64,000 nucleotides of DNA from Aliikangiella marina (GCF_007004765.1 NZ_VIKR01000001.1:1426001-1490000); one strand, 5' to 3'. Shown: positions 35,568 to 45,631, numbered from the stretch's first letter. Notes: generated from the sequence alone by a model not told the origin. A program made the numbers and translations.

Positions 35568-37487
35568 TTATTTCTTTAGTTGGATAGATTCTCGCGGCAA
35601 TGTCGCCGAGAGCTTTTCCATTAAAAACTTAATTTGCGGATCGTTTTGCAATTCACTATTCGCTTCATCAATTGCAAGCTCGTGCAATCGAGCGAGTCGC
35701 TCTCGTGGAGTTTCGCTTGTTTGCTCAACAAACTCATAACTGAGTGGTAAGTGATCTTGTTTAAAATAACTTTTCAGCGCACTTAAAATATTGTCTTGTG
35801 CGCTGGGCGTTAGCAAACTTTCAATTCTAGAAAGTGGATTTATAATCAATTTACCGTTTTGATAGTTGGCTGTGGCATTAGAAAGTACTTGCAATCCATG
35901 ACCCGTTAAATTTAATCCTGCGACAACATGAAACCATTCGTTCTCGGTGACGTCCTCAAAGGCAATTGTCTTAACCGTCTCTGATTGCTGACTTTGCGAC
36001 TCAATGCTCGCTAATCTATCTGCTGGTTCAATAGGCTGTTGCGCTTGCCGTTCATTCTTGACTTCGTTATCAACAACCATGGTTAACTTAGCTGGCTGCT
36101 TAATAATTTGTTTAATCTGTTCCGCTTTAGATAGATGAGCCGTAACGTCATTCTCTTGGCTTTTTACATTTTCATCCGCTGACAACTGCGGATGCTCGTC
36201 GTAAGCGAGTGCAACATTGGATTGACTTTTGGAGGCGATGTTAAGTGAAGCAACCGGTTGCGATTCAACCGGATTCATCGCCGAATGAGTGAGATTGTTT
36301 GCACCACTCTCGACATTAACGGATTGATTTTTGCTCGGGCTAGGTCCAGGGTCGGTATCTATTTGAGTCGCTTCAGGCGCTTTATTTTCTGGGCTTTTGT
36401 TTCCGCTACCAGGTGGCTTGGTGGCTGGCTTGAAAGCCATAATTCTTAACATGGCCATCTCGAAACCTTGACGAGGGTGCGGTGCGTAAACAAGATCTCT
36501 TTTAGCTTGCAGTGATAATTGGTAATAAAGCTGCAGATCTGCCGCATTGATCTGATTTGACCAGGAGAGGACCTTGGGATCATCGCTAGACTGAGTCGCT
36601 TGAGAAACTGCAATTTGATGTAACAAGGATAACCAGTCGCCAATGAGTTCATTGAAATCTGGAGAAAATTGAGCAATGTTTTCAATCACTTCAATGAGGC
36701 GCTTAGCATCCCCGCTTTCAATGGCTTCGAGTAACTGAAAGCTGTAATCACGATCCAATGTGCCCAGCATATCAAGCACGACCTGAGCTTTAATATTATC
36801 GCCACAGTAAGCAATCGCCTGGTCTAATAAGCTGAGTGCATCTCGCATACTTCCATCGGCACCTTTGGCGATCGCTGGTAATGCTTCCATTTCGAACGGA
36901 ATATTTTCGGCTTCCAAGATGTGTGATAAATGACTGATTATCTCGGGCTCTTCCATTCTTCGAAGATGAAACTGAAGACAACGAGATAACACGGTTACCG
37001 GCATCTTTTGCGGGTCAGTGGTCGCTAGTAAGAAAATAACATGCGGTGGTGGCTCTTCCAGGGTTTTAAGTAAAGCATTAAAACTATGACCACTCAACAT
37101 ATGCACCTCGTCTATTAGGTAAACCTTATAGCGGCCACGAGTGGGTCGATATTGAACGTTGTCGAGTAATTCTCGCGTATCCTCAACTTTTGTTTTAGAT
37201 GCCGCATCAATCTCCAGTAGGTCAACAAAATTGCCCTGATTTATTTCGACGCAACTCGCACACTCTCCGCAAGGCGTCGAAGTAATTCCCGTTTCACAAT
37301 TTAGACTTTTCGATAAAATCCGAGCAATTGTCGTCTTACCGACACCTCTTGTACCGGTAAACAGATAAGCATGGTGTAACCGTTGACTTTCAAGTGCGTT
37401 GATTAAAGCTTGAGCAGTTTGTTGTTGACCGACTAATTCACTGAAATCTTTTGGGCGCCATTTACGGGCAAGCACCTGATAACTCAT
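35568..37487 (-). CDS. dnaX: DNA polymerase III subunits gamma and tau
   Basis: The 639-residue clamp-loader ATPase. Walker A is [11 protein letters not shown] (about 44-54), the zinc module has four cysteines from [16 protein letters not shown], Walker B is LIDEVHML and the sensor 1 region is LSRCLQFHL. From about 370 to 500 there is a long, hydrophilic, poorly conserved linker before the tau-specific C-terminal domain. In E. coli a slippery A-AAA-AAG in this linker makes gamma; I do not see that heptamer here. The gene is preceded by the 4.5S RNA and a 16-bp repeat array on the same strand. Confidence 0.96.
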   Translation of the reverse strand: MSYQVLARKWRPKDFSELVGQQQTAQALINALESQRLHHAYLFTGTRGVGKTTIARILSKSLNCETGITSTPCGECASCVEINQGNFVDLLEIDAASKTKVEDTRELLDNVQYRPTRGRYKVYLIDEVHMLSGHSFNALLKTLEEPPPHVIFLLATTDPQKMPVTVLSRCLQFHLRRMEEPEIISHLSHILEAENIPFEMEALPAIAKGADGSMRDALSLLDQAIAYCGDNIKAQVVLDMLGTLDRDYSFQLLEAIESGDAKRLIEVIENIAQFSPDFNELIGDWLSLLHQIAVSQATQSSDDPKVLSWSNQINAADLQLYYQLSLQAKRDLVYAPHPRQGFEMAMLRIMAFKPATKPPGSGNKSPENKAPEATQIDTDPGPSPSKNQSVNVESGANNLTHSAMNPVESQPVASLNIASKSQSNVALAYDEHPQLSADENVKSQENDVTAHLSKAEQIKQIIKQPAKLTMVVDNEVKNERQAQQPIEPADRLASIESQSQQSETVKTIAFEDVTENEWFHVVAGLNLTGHGLQVLSNATANYQNGKLIINPLSRIESLLTPSAQDNILSALKSYFKQDHLPLSYEFVEQTSETPRERLARLHELAIDEANSELQNDPQIKFLMEKLSATLPRESIQLKK

Positions 37488-37637
37488 AAAAAAGGACTCT
37501 TTGGTATCGTTATTTTCGCTGATTATTATAATCGATGAATGCGGGCAGTCACAGGTTTATTTGAGGCTTAGGGAAACAGAGCTGGTCTGGGCGTATTCAG
37601 CTTTAACGATAATTGGCCGCAAGGTATCAAATGCTCG

Positions 37638-37733
37638 AGACAACACTGGTACTAGACAACACTGTTACCAGACAACACTGGTCCGAGACAATACAGGCCC
37701 AAGCTATTCTGGTCCCAAGCTATGACTGAAGAA
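37638..37733 (-). repeat. 16-bp tandem repeat directly after ffs
   Basis: Six in-phase units of 16 bases fill the space just downstream of the 4.5S RNA 3' end. The three at 37638-37685 share AGACAACACTGKTAC-like sequence with only a few differences; the three nearer ffs are more diverged. It lies between ffs and dnaX and so belongs either to the ffs trailer or to the dnaX leader. There are no spacers between units, so it is not a CRISPR array. Confidence 0.85.
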
Positions 37734-37737
37734 TTAT

Positions 37738-37850
37738 GGAGGCGATCCTACCAGCCACATCCCGGCACACGAGTCAATTGCTACCGTTGCTTCCTTCCGG
37801 ACCTGGCGGAGTTCACAACCTATCGTTGCGGGAGGACCAATAGGACCACC
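37738..37850 (-). ncRNA. ffs: 4.5S RNA of the signal recognition particle
   Basis: The RNA component of SRP, which binds Ffh and targets membrane proteins. The tip is unmistakable on the minus strand: CAGGTCCGGAAGGAAGCA holds the GGAA tetraloop and the symmetric internal loop. The flanking arms (CCTCCCGCAACG and CGTGTGCCGGGATG) follow the E. coli sequence closely. The exact ends are estimated from pairing of the terminal helix. It sits between tRNA-Ser and dnaX, all on the minus strand. Confidence 0.97.
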
Positions 37851-37972
37851 ATAATGAGCGGCGTATTGTATACACCTTTAAGTCTTTAAGCCAGCTGTTT
37901 AATCGTAAACTTCGCTCTCACCAAGAACCTCTTAGGACCGAGCTGGGCGTTGCCAACTTGTAGCTTCAAAAC

Positions 37973-38062
37973 TGGCGGTGAGAGAGGGATTCGAACCCTC
38001 GATAGGTGTTAACCTATACACGCTTTCCAGGCGTGCTCCTTCAGCCACTCGGACACCTCACC
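37973..38062 (-). tRNA. tRNA-Ser (anticodon GGA)
   Basis: A 90-base class II tRNA with a long variable arm. The minus strand starts GGTGAGGTGTCCGAGTGG; the anticodon loop is CTGGAAA within CACGCCTGGAAAGCGTG, giving anticodon GGA. The T arm is GGGTTCGAATCCC and the encoded CCA end follows CTCACCG. It is nearly identical to E. coli serX/serW and reads in the same direction as ffs. Confidence 0.98.
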
Positions 38063-38108
38063 GTGTCTATCTTTTGTACTGTCACTATAGGCCAGGGCCT
38101 AGTAACAA

Positions 38109-38150
38109 TAAGGCGCGTAGATTATACAATATCCTTTTAAATGGCAATGC
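38109..38150 (-). promoter_or_regulatory. Promoter of the tRNA-Ser (and perhaps ffs) transcript
   Basis: On the minus strand a perfect TATAAT (38121-38126) is followed by a GC-rich discriminator CTACGCGCC, as in stable-RNA promoters under stringent control. TTGCCA lies 15 bases upstream as a possible -35 box, which is closer than the ideal 17. The spacing is the weak point. Confidence 0.5.
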
Positions 38151-38256
38151 TTTATAAAAGATAATTTTCGGTCTATCATGGCTAAGTTGAATTCATTGTT
38201 CGACCGAATGTTTATAACAATAAAACCTTACCGAGGTTAACTAAATAGGAAGATGA

Positions 38257-39390
38257 ATGGATATTAAATTACTACTTAGGTTGATGGCTGAAAAAAATGC
38301 CTCCGATCTGTTTTTTAGTACCGGCGCACCACCACATATGAAAATCGAAGGTGTATCAACACCGATGGGCCAAGGGCCAATGCCACCTGGCGCGATTAAG
38401 GACATCGCCTATGAACTAATGGATGAGAGCCAAATAGCTGAATTTGAATCTGAGTGGGAGCAAAACTTTGCGATTTCGGTTGACGATATTGGCAGGTTTA
38501 GGGTCAATGTCTTTATGCAACGCGGTGAAGTCGGCATGGTCATGCGCCATATTAAGAGCAATATCCCTAATTTTGAAGAATTAAACTTGCCCGCGGCAGT
38601 GTCTAAGTTAGTTATGGAAAGGACCGGTTTAGTGTTGGTGTGTGGGCCGACGGGAAGCGGTAAATCAACGACCCTAGCAGCAATGATTGATTTCCGAAAT
38701 CGACGCGACACGAGTCATATCTTAACTATTGAAGACCCGATTGAGTTCTTGCATGAGCATAAGCTCTGTATTATCGATCAACGCGAAATCGGCGTAGACA
38801 CCAAGAGCTATCACAATGGCTTAAAAAATGCGATGCGCGAAGCGCCTGATGTAATTCTTATCGGCGAAATTCGAGACGAAGAAGCGATGCAGTATGCGTT
38901 GAGTTACGCACAAACTGGGCACCTTTGCCTGGCGACTATCCATGGTAATAATGCGAAACAAGTTCTCGAACGGATCCGCAATATGATTCCAAGTGAGCAG
39001 CGAGATTCGGTAATGAAGGAACTCTCTTCGGTGTTGAAGGGGATCATATCGCAACGGCTGGTTATGAGTCAGCAAGGTAAACGGGTAGCCGCCCTTGAGA
39101 TACTAATGAAGGCTCCCGATATTCAAGAAATTGTTCAAAAAGGCACGCTGGATGAGCTTAAAAAGGCAATAGAGAAGCACCATATGGATGGCATGATGTC
39201 TTTTGACCAATCATTGTTCAAACTCTATAAAGATGGCGTGATCAGTCGCGAAGACGCACTGAAATTCGCCGAATCCAGGACCGATTTAAATTTACAAATG
39301 CGCTTGTCTGAAAGCGGTGGCAAAACCGCTGCAGGAACTGAGCAGTCTAAAAAGAAGCCTAGCGGTCCAAACTTTTCTACTAAGCTCTAA
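38257..39390 (+). CDS. pilU: Type IV pilus retraction ATPase PilU
   Basis: A 377-residue hexameric ATPase of the PilT/PilU family that assists PilT in pilus retraction. Walker A is GPTGSGKST (about 130-138), the Asp box is around ILTIEDPIEFLHEH, Walker B is APDVILIGEIRDEEAM and the His box is TGHLCLATIHGNNAKQ. The C-terminal region (MDGMMSFDQSLFKLYKDGVI) and the opening LLLRLMAEKNASDLFFSTG match PilU rather than PilT. No pilT gene is adjacent here, unlike in Pseudomonas, so PilT must be encoded elsewhere. Confidence 0.9.
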   Translation: MDIKLLLRLMAEKNASDLFFSTGAPPHMKIEGVSTPMGQGPMPPGAIKDIAYELMDESQIAEFESEWEQNFAISVDDIGRFRVNVFMQRGEVGMVMRHIKSNIPNFEELNLPAAVSKLVMERTGLVLVCGPTGSGKSTTLAAMIDFRNRRDTSHILTIEDPIEFLHEHKLCIIDQREIGVDTKSYHNGLKNAMREAPDVILIGEIRDEEAMQYALSYAQTGHLCLATIHGNNAKQVLERIRNMIPSEQRDSVMKELSSVLKGIISQRLVMSQQGKRVAALEILMKAPDIQEIVQKGTLDELKKAIEKHHMDGMMSFDQSLFKLYKDGVISREDALKFAESRTDLNLQMRLSESGGKTAAGTEQSKKKPSGPNFSTKL

Positions 39391-39423
39391 ACCTTACACT
39401 TATTAATAATCCTAAGTGATACG

Positions 39424-39443
39424 CTCCCCTGTTCTCAGGGGAG
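39424..39443 (+). terminator. Hairpin after pilU
   Basis: CTCCCCTG and CAGGGGAG form a perfect 8-base stem with a 4-base loop, 33 bases after the pilU stop. There is no T-run, so it may be a stabilising hairpin. It lies between pilU and the convergent nadA repeat array. Confidence 0.5.
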
Positions 39444-39456
39444 ACACCGGCTAATT

Positions 39457-39568
39457 GATTGCCAATAGATGTGATTGCCTAAAGATGTGACCGCCTTTAA
39501 TTGCAGCTGTCCTTAAATCAGACTGCTTTAAAAGTTATCGACTTAAAAATCTATCGACTTTGAAAGTT
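39457..39568 (-). repeat. 16-bp tandem repeat across the nadA stop codon
   Basis: Seven exact 16-base periods. The unit at 39553-39568 is almost wholly coding. The unit at 39537-39552 (ATCGACTTAAAAATCT on the plus strand) contains the stop codon's outer bases. The other five are intergenic. Neighbouring units are most alike, for example GATTGCCAATAGATGT next to GATTGCCTAAAGATGT, while the ends of the array have drifted apart, as expected from stepwise duplication with mutation. Confidence 0.85.
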
Positions 39569-40570
39569 AACCATTCTCGTTAATGGTTTAAGTGCTTTTT
39601 CAATTAGCTCAGGCTCGACGATTATTTCGTTATCTTGCTTATCAAAAACTTCGGAAAGCAATATCAAATCGTTCATTTTCATCCATGGACAATGGGCGCA
39701 AGAACGGCAAGTGGCGCCCTCACCTGCAGTTGGCGCAATGATTAACTCTTTTTCCGGTGCAGCTTGTTGCATCTTGTGGAAGATCCCTTTGTCAGTGGCA
39801 ACGATTACTTGCTGATTTTCCACGGTTTGCGCTGCTTTAATTAATTGTGATGTCGAGCCAACATGATCCGCGAGGGCAATGACCGCTTCTGGAGATTCTG
39901 GATGTACCAAGACAGCCGCTTCAGGATAAAGTTTTATCGCCTTTTCTAACGCTTGATATTTGAACTCATCATGAACGATACAATGACCTTGCCACAACAC
40001 CATATCTGCCCCAGTTTGCTTTTGAATGTAACCCCCAAGGTGTCGATCGGGTGCCCATAATATCTTTTCACCTTGTGCGTCCAGGTGTTTGACAACATCG
40101 ACCGCAATACTACTGGTAATCACCCAGTCCGCGAGCGCTTTTACTTCTGCTGAGGTATTGGCGTAAACAACAACAGTTCGGTCTGGGTGTTGCTCAATGA
40201 ACGATTTAAACTCATCAGCCGGGCAACCTAAATCTAATGAACAAGTTGCTTCCAAAGTGGGCATGATCACTTTTTTTTCCGGACTCAACATTTTAGAGGT
40301 TTCACCCATGAATTTTACGCCAGCAACCACCAGTGTGCTTGCTTCATGGGCCGCACCGAACTTCGCCATTTCTAACGAGTCACCAACAAAACCGCCCGTT
40401 TCTTCTGCTAATTTTTGAATAGCCGGATCGGTATAATAATGGGCGATTAATACTGCATTGTGCGCCTTGAGCGCATCTTTACACTTTTGGTTGTAAAATT
40501 CTGCTTCTGAGGAGTCGAGCTCACGAGGCGGTTTAGGAAGTGGAAAATCCTGAATTGGGCTAGCTAACAT
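39551..40570 (-). CDS. nadA: Quinolinate synthase NadA
   Basis: NadA condenses iminoaspartate with dihydroxyacetone phosphate to quinolinate for NAD synthesis. The 339-residue protein carries the three cysteine ligands of its 4Fe-4S cluster, in [29 protein letters not shown] and [33 protein letters not shown] is also typical. No nadB or nadC is adjacent. The coding sequence ends inside a tandem repeat, so the last few residues (MVNFQSR) may be variable between strains. Confidence 0.95.
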   Translation of the reverse strand: MLASPIQDFPLPKPPRELDSSEAEFYNQKCKDALKAHNAVLIAHYYTDPAIQKLAEETGGFVGDSLEMAKFGAAHEASTLVVAGVKFMGETSKMLSPEKKVIMPTLEATCSLDLGCPADEFKSFIEQHPDRTVVVYANTSAEVKALADWVITSSIAVDVVKHLDAQGEKILWAPDRHLGGYIQKQTGADMVLWQGHCIVHDEFKYQALEKAIKLYPEAAVLVHPESPEAVIALADHVGSTSQLIKAAQTVENQQVIVATDKGIFHKMQQAAPEKELIIAPTAGEGATCRSCAHCPWMKMNDLILLSEVFDKQDNEIIVEPELIEKALKPLTRMVNFQSR

Positions 40571-40876
40571 ATTAATTTAATGAAAATTTCTGGTCCGAGT
40601 ATTATATCAGTCCTCGGTTAATCAAGCATAGAACTATTGGTTTAACCCGATAGTTGCGGACTATGAGAGTTGAGCAAACCATAGCGGCATGGCTGGTACG
40701 AGAATCATTTAATCGACTGAACTCACTAGACCCACTATCTATAACCTTAAAAGAACATCTATCTCCTTGCGCAAAAATAAAAAAAAGCCCTCATTACGAG
40801 GGCTTTTCTGGAGATCCTTTGGCTTTTGGTGCCTGCAGGAGATTGGCTGATTAAGACAATTTGTTTCAGAGTGGGG
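40571..40876. other. Intergenic region between rmf and nadA
   Basis: Both flanking genes are on the minus strand. It holds the rmf terminator (40781-40808) and the nadA promoter and leader. Short frames on the plus strand here lack a ribosome site and overlap rmf. I see no further gene. Confidence 0.55.
40781..40808 (-). terminator. Rho-independent terminator of rmf
   Basis: On the minus strand AAGCCCTC-GTAAT-GAGGGCTT is followed by a long T-rich run. It lies 70 bases after the rmf stop codon. Confidence 0.88.
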
Positions 40877-41050
40877 TCACACAAAATACCCTTTGCTCAC
40901 CTCTTCTCGCGCTTCTCGCCACCCACCGAGCCAATGCTCTTTGGCTTCTAAACTGGAGAATGGACAGGATTCTGGAGATTTACCGTTTACACCCGCTGTG
41001 TATCCCTTTTGATGAGCTCTTTCGACTCGGTCACGCTTTTGTCTTTTCAT
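40877..41050 (-). CDS. rmf: Ribosome modulation factor
   Basis: A 57-residue basic protein that joins two 70S ribosomes into inactive 100S dimers in stationary phase. MKRQKRDRVERAHQKGYTAG and the later HWLGGWREAREE follow E. coli Rmf closely, including the conserved CP in ESCPF. AGAGGT lies ten bases before the ATG, and a strong terminator follows. It is too short to be found by long-frame searches. Expression is probably tied to growth rate or ppGpp, as known for E. coli. Confidence 0.95.
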   Translation of the reverse strand: MKRQKRDRVERAHQKGYTAGVNGKSPESCPFSSLEAKEHWLGGWREAREEVSKGYFV

Positions 41051-41512
41051 ATAGTGTCTTACCTCTAGAGAAAGGTTTAAGGTTGAAACCAGTGATTTAT
41101 TAGGTCGCGAACAAATTCCTTCGTTATTATGTTTGTCCTCTCAAAACCTTAGAAGTTTCACTAATTTACTGCAAATAAAATTTCGCTATTAAAACCACCA
41201 GAATCATTTCGAAAAAATGTTAAAGTTAAAGCTTATTCTAGGCTTTGTTGTTAGCTTATTGATTTTTATAACAATATCAAAATAGTAACAGAGTTCATTC
41301 AATCCAATTTTTGTGCGGTTGTCTTCGATTTTTTTGGACTGGTCGGTCGAGTTTCACTTAGAACTGTTAGTTAGAGCACATTAGCTTTTCAGCGTAAAAT
41401 GCGGTGATTTTTGCATTGACGACTATACTATCAAGCAATTTACATTGACATGATAGGCTTATGCTGTACCATTCGCGCCCTTTAACCCCCTCCTTTACTG
41501 AAGAACTTAGCC
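41051..41512. other. Divergent intergenic region rmf/sulP
   Basis: A 460-base AT-rich stretch between two divergent genes. It holds the promoters of both, including a likely sigma-70 promoter for the SulP gene. No other coding or RNA feature is apparent. Confidence 0.5.
41445..41472 (+). promoter_or_regulatory. Likely sigma-70 promoter of the SulP gene
   Basis: A perfect TTGACA (41445-41450) is followed after 16 bases by TACCAT (41467-41472) and a GC-rich segment. The -10 box is poor, so the assignment rests mainly on the -35 box and its distance of about 40 bases from the start codon. Confidence 0.45.
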
Positions 41513-43069
41513 GTGTTTGATTTATTTAGACGCTCACAATATAGCGTTAAAAATGACGTATTGTCCGGTCTCACAGTTGCTCTTGCCCTCGTCCCTGAAG
41601 CAGTTGCATTTGCCTTCGTTGCCAAAGTCGATCCAATGGTTGGTCTCTATGCAGCCTTTATGGTCGGGTTAATCACCTCAGTACTCGGAGGTCGGCCGGG
41701 TATGATATCTGGCGCAACTGGCGCTATGGCAGTTGTAATGGTCGCGCTGGTTGTTGAACATGGTGTTGAATATTTGTTTGCGGCGGTTGTTCTGACTGGC
41801 GTTATCCAAATACTAGCCGGTGTTTTCAAGCTTGGTATGTTTATCAGAATGGTTCCTTATCCGGTTATGCTGGGTTTCGTTAATGGCTTGGCGATCGTCA
41901 TTTTCCTTGCGCAACTCGGCCAATTTGAAGTTAAAAGCGCCGCTGGGGCTAAAGAGTGGATGTCCGGCCCAATGCTTTATTGGATGCTAGCAATGGTTGC
42001 GCTGACCATGGCAATCATCCATTTTCTGCCCAAATTCACTAAAGCAATCCCAGCGTCATTAGTGGCTATTTTGACGGTAACGGCCATCGTTATTTTCTTG
42101 GATATTCCAATCCCTTCAGTCATTGACTACGTGCGCAGCGAATCAAATGATATGTCGGCAACGTTAGCCGGAGGGCTACCAACTTTTTCAATCCCTGAAG
42201 TGCCGTTCACGTGGGAAACATTTAAGATTATTCTTCCATACTCACTTATTTTGGCCGCCGTTGGACTGATCGAATCCTTACTCACAATGTCTTTAATAGA
42301 CGAAATCACGGAAACTAGAGGACAAGGAAATCGTGAATGTATCGGCCAAGGTTCGGCCAATTTTGTCAATGGCTTTTTCGGAGCGATGGGCGGATGTGCG
42401 ATGATTGGACAAAGCATGATCAATATTAACTCTGGCGGTCGAGGGAGATTATCTGGAATTACCGCAGCCATCGCACTCTTATTGTTTATTCTTGTCGGCT
42501 CAAGCTGGATTGAAAGCATTCCACTGGCTGCACTCGTCGGGGTAATGTTTATGGTTGTACTCGGCACTTTTGAATGGGCTAGTATTCGTATGGTCAATAA
42601 AGTGCCAAAATCTGATGCATTCATCATCGTATTAGTTTCCGCGATCACCGTAATTGCGGATTTGGCGATCGCAGTAATTGTTGGTGTTATCGTATCCGCG
42701 CTGGTTTTTGCGTGGAAACAAGCGAAAAAGATCTATGCCACAAAAACAATCGATGAAAATGGATCGAAAGTCTATAAAGTACATGGTCCGCTGTTTTTTG
42801 GCTCGATACGCAATTTTCAGGATATTTTCGAACCTAAAGATGATCCACAAGATGTCATTGTTGATTTTCTTGACGCAAGGGCTTACGACCACTCAGCAAT
42901 CGAAGCATTGGATGCGCTCGCAGAGCGATATCAAAGACGAGGCAAAACCCTTCATTACCGCCATTTAAGCCCTGAGTGTAAACTCCTTCTCGATAAAGCG
43001 GGCGATTTAGTGGAGGTTAATCTCATTGAAGATCCGGATTACCACGTTGCGGACAGTAAATTAGCCTAG
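41513..43069 (+). CDS. SulP-family anion transporter with STAS domain
   Basis: A 518-residue inner-membrane protein with 10-14 hydrophobic segments (about 10-405) and a C-terminal STAS domain (about 430-510, [18 protein letters not shown] then [13 protein letters not shown]). [20 protein letters not shown] is the SulP signature at the N-terminus. Family members carry sulfate, bicarbonate, dicarboxylates or other anions; the substrate is not evident. The start is a GTG with a weak ribosome site, supported by family alignment of the [15 protein letters not shown] opening. Confidence 0.88.
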   Translation: MFDLFRRSQYSVKNDVLSGLTVALALVPEAVAFAFVAKVDPMVGLYAAFMVGLITSVLGGRPGMISGATGAMAVVMVALVVEHGVEYLFAAVVLTGVIQILAGVFKLGMFIRMVPYPVMLGFVNGLAIVIFLAQLGQFEVKSAAGAKEWMSGPMLYWMLAMVALTMAIIHFLPKFTKAIPASLVAILTVTAIVIFLDIPIPSVIDYVRSESNDMSATLAGGLPTFSIPEVPFTWETFKIILPYSLILAAVGLIESLLTMSLIDEITETRGQGNRECIGQGSANFVNGFFGAMGGCAMIGQSMININSGGRGRLSGITAAIALLLFILVGSSWIESIPLAALVGVMFMVVLGTFEWASIRMVNKVPKSDAFIIVLVSAITVIADLAIAVIVGVIVSALVFAWKQAKKIYATKTIDENGSKVYKVHGPLFFGSIRNFQDIFEPKDDPQDVIVDFLDARAYDHSAIEALDALAERYQRRGKTLHYRHLSPECKLLLDKAGDLVEVNLIEDPDYHVADSKLA

Positions 43070-43340
43070 ATTAGGCCACGCAAAACACTTTGCCGGTCAG
43101 CCAAAACCCGATGAGAGCGCTGGAATATTCAACTTTACGGAGTTAAAAAGTGGTTTGAGGGGTAAGCAGTTATGAGTCGTAGCGAGACGTGCGGCTCAAG
43201 ATCAATGATTTATGATTGACGAATAATGACAAAAGGAAGCATTACTGCCTATAATCTCGCCCCTTGTTTGCGGCTTTTGTGAATACCAATCATCTAATTG
43301 ACCATCGATTCTCACAAATATAATAAAAGACCCGGATCCT

Positions 43341-44264
43341 ATGGCTTTAAAAATCAATCACTTTATCAAACATCCAACTGATCTCGGTGGCTTAATTCTC
43401 GTTGGTTTTGCTTGGCTCCTCGCAAAGCTTCCCTTAACGGTCCAACTACAATTCGCCAATCTACTGGGCAAACTCTTTTATCGCTGTTTACCTAAAAGGC
43501 GGAAAATCGCCGCAACCAATCTAGCACTTTGTTTTCCGGATAAAACAGCGGAAGAGCGGCAATCGATTCTTGAGGAAAACTTCCGTCAGTCTGCTCTCGC
43601 CATGATTGAAGTCGCCGCATGTTGGTTCTCTGACCTTAGCTCGCGAAAAAAATATAGTAGCCTCATCGGTAAAGAACACTTAGACGCTGCGCAAGCTGAG
43701 GGAAATGGTGTGATTCTACTCATTTTTCATTTTACGAGTATGGAACTTGGCGGTTGTTTACTTGGATCGCACGTTGAGTTCAATGCGATGTACAAACCAA
43801 CAAGAAATCGTCTCGTCGAACAAACAATGTGTAAAGGTCGACTTCGGCATATTAAAGGATTAATTACTCAAGATGATGCAAAATCGGCAATCAAAGCGCT
43901 GAGAAATAATGAAATCGTTTGGTATTCTACTGATCAAAACTATGGCAATGATAGTCGCCACAAAAACTCTGTTTTTGTGCCTTTTTTTGATATTCCTGCG
44001 CGTACTATCACCGGGTTAAGCCGTTTCGCAAAGATTTCCGGTGCTAAAGTAGTTCCCCTCACCCATCGCCGGACTCATGAAGGTAAAGGCATTGAACTCG
44101 AACTCTATCCAGCACTCGATAATTTCCCCAGTGACTCCCCAACTGAAGATGCAGCGAAAGTTAATCGGTTTTTAGAGCGATTTCTTAAGAAAGAACCAGC
44201 GAATTATTTGTGGGTGCACAAACGCTTTCGCTCGAGGCCCCCAGGTGCTCCGTCGATCTATTAG
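43341..44264 (+). CDS. LpxL/HtrB-like lauroyl acyltransferase, copy 1
   Basis: A 307-residue inner-membrane acyltransferase of the lipid A late acyltransferase family. It has an N-terminal membrane segment (LILVGFAWLLAKLP), the catalytic His-x4-Glu in HFTSMELG (about 130-137), the FPDKTAEER region and the DQNYG segment of the LpxL active site. It shares the same architecture with the gene at 45632, which is a clear paralogue (for example LALCFPDKTAEER against LTLCFPEKTAEER, and WVHKRF at the end of both). These probably add secondary acyl chains to lipid A with different specificities. Confidence 0.88.
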   Translation: MALKINHFIKHPTDLGGLILVGFAWLLAKLPLTVQLQFANLLGKLFYRCLPKRRKIAATNLALCFPDKTAEERQSILEENFRQSALAMIEVAACWFSDLSSRKKYSSLIGKEHLDAAQAEGNGVILLIFHFTSMELGGCLLGSHVEFNAMYKPTRNRLVEQTMCKGRLRHIKGLITQDDAKSAIKALRNNEIVWYSTDQNYGNDSRHKNSVFVPFFDIPARTITGLSRFAKISGAKVVPLTHRRTHEGKGIELELYPALDNFPSDSPTEDAAKVNRFLERFLKKEPANYLWVHKRFRSRPPGAPSIY

Positions 44265-44429
44265 GACAGAAAATAGATAATTTACGATACTTTCACCAAT
44301 TCCTCTGCCTATCGGCTATATAAACTATTAGCTGAAATGATTTAACGGATGACGATGTAAAAAAAGCTTCTTATAATCAATAGTGATTAATCTATTGGAA
44401 TGTTTTTATCGAAAGGTGTCGACGCTCTG

Positions 44430-45626
44430 ATGAAAAAAATAATACTTAAATCTGTCGCGGTGTTTATGGCCGTCGTGGTGGGCGCTGGATTGCTGTACCA
44501 CAATGAGTTATACCGATTGTACAAAGTCGTATACTTATTCGAGGAATCCAACATCGTCGATAACTTTCAAAATATGACGGAGTTTTTTCCTTATTCTACC
44601 ATCGATAAGGGCAATGCGAAGCACCAATTTGAGATCTCTCCAAAACCATTGATCAAATCAGTGAAATTCCAAGGCGAAGATTTTGACATTGAAACCCTCC
44701 TACAGTCGACTAATACTACCGGATTTATTGTCATTAAAGATGAAAAAATCATCCATGAATATTATGCATTAGGCAACACTATAGACGGTTTAAATATTTC
44801 TTGGTCGCTTAACAAATCCTTTGTATCAGCCTTGATCGGCATTGCACTCGAAGAAGGCTTAATTGCAAGTGTTGAAGATCCAATAACCCTGTATGTCGAA
44901 CAATTAAAAGGTAGCGGATACGACGGTGTTTCGATTAAAAATATTTTGCAAATGAGTTCAGGTGTTGTTTTTAATGAAGATTACGTCGATTTTAATTCTG
45001 ACATTAACCGTATGGGCAGAGTCATCGCACTTGGTTCCTCGATTAATGAATTTGCTGCGACGCTACAGGCAGGTAAACCCGCCGGTCAGTACCACCATTA
45101 TGTCAGCATGGATACCCAAGTTTTAGGAATCCTCTTGAAACAAGTTACCGGTAAAACCCCTTCAGAATATCTTGAAGAAAAAATATGGAGCAAGCTTGGT
45201 ATGCGCTCAAATGCTCGTTGGTTGATTGATGATATGGGCATGGAACTGGTATTTGGAACGCTCAATGCCACCTTAAGAGACTATGCCCGATTTGGTCAGT
45301 TATATCTCAACCAAGGCAATTGGCAAGGACAACAAATCATCCCTGAAAACTGGGTTAAAGACTCTATAACCCCAGATGCTGCCCACTTAATGCCTGGTGA
45401 TAATGAAAAGTCGTCGAGTCGCTTCGGGTATGGTTATCAATGGTGGTTACCGCCCGAACATGAGGGTGATTTCTTAGGCCGCGGTGTTTATGGACAGTAC
45501 ATATATGTCAACCCTGAAAAAAACGTTGTTATAGCAAGAACGGCTGCAAATCCGCACTGGCGCGCTGGTGATAAAACCAGCCAGGTCATGGTTAAAATGT
45601 TTCAAGAAATCGCTAGGAGCTTATAG
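44430..45626 (+). CDS. Serine hydrolase of the beta-lactamase/penicillin-binding fold, membrane anchored
   Basis: A 398-residue protein with an N-terminal membrane anchor or signal (about 4-22) and a class C beta-lactamase-like domain. The active site is readable: Ser-x-x-Lys in SWSLNKSFVSALIG, the Tyr motif in YHHYVSMDTQVLG, and the C-terminal triad region GRGVYGQYIYVNPEKN. Relatives include 6-aminohexanoate-dimer hydrolase and esterases as well as D-amino peptidases. I place the start at MKKIIL; an ATG ten codons earlier has no ribosome site at a normal distance. It lies between two LpxL-like genes, six bases before the second. Confidence 0.8.
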   Translation: MKKIILKSVAVFMAVVVGAGLLYHNELYRLYKVVYLFEESNIVDNFQNMTEFFPYSTIDKGNAKHQFEISPKPLIKSVKFQGEDFDIETLLQSTNTTGFIVIKDEKIIHEYYALGNTIDGLNISWSLNKSFVSALIGIALEEGLIASVEDPITLYVEQLKGSGYDGVSIKNILQMSSGVVFNEDYVDFNSDINRMGRVIALGSSINEFAATLQAGKPAGQYHHYVSMDTQVLGILLKQVTGKTPSEYLEEKIWSKLGMRSNARWLIDDMGMELVFGTLNATLRDYARFGQLYLNQGNWQGQQIIPENWVKDSITPDAAHLMPGDNEKSSSRFGYGYQWWLPPEHEGDFLGRGVYGQYIYVNPEKNVVIARTAANPHWRAGDKTSQVMVKMFQEIARSL

Positions 45627-45631
45627 CCTAT

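Noticed and set aside
35568-37487. Possible programmed frameshift in dnaX for the gamma subunit
   Set aside because: I looked through the linker region for the A-AAA-AAG slippery sequence and did not see it, so there is no sequence support for gamma production by this mechanism.
37501-37725. Open frame of 74 codons on the plus strand, with repeated DNTG-like residues
   Set aside because: The repetition comes from the 16-bp tandem array; there is no ribosome site, and the flanking RNA genes and dnaX read on the other strand.
37638-37733. CRISPR-like array
   Set aside because: Units are 16 bases and contiguous with no unique spacers, and no cas genes are nearby.
40654-40854. Open frame of 66 codons on the plus strand
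   Set aside because: It runs through the rmf terminator and has no ribosome site or recognisable protein pattern.
40861-41103. Open frame of 80 codons on the plus strand
   Set aside because: It is antisense to rmf, whose match to the known protein is clear.
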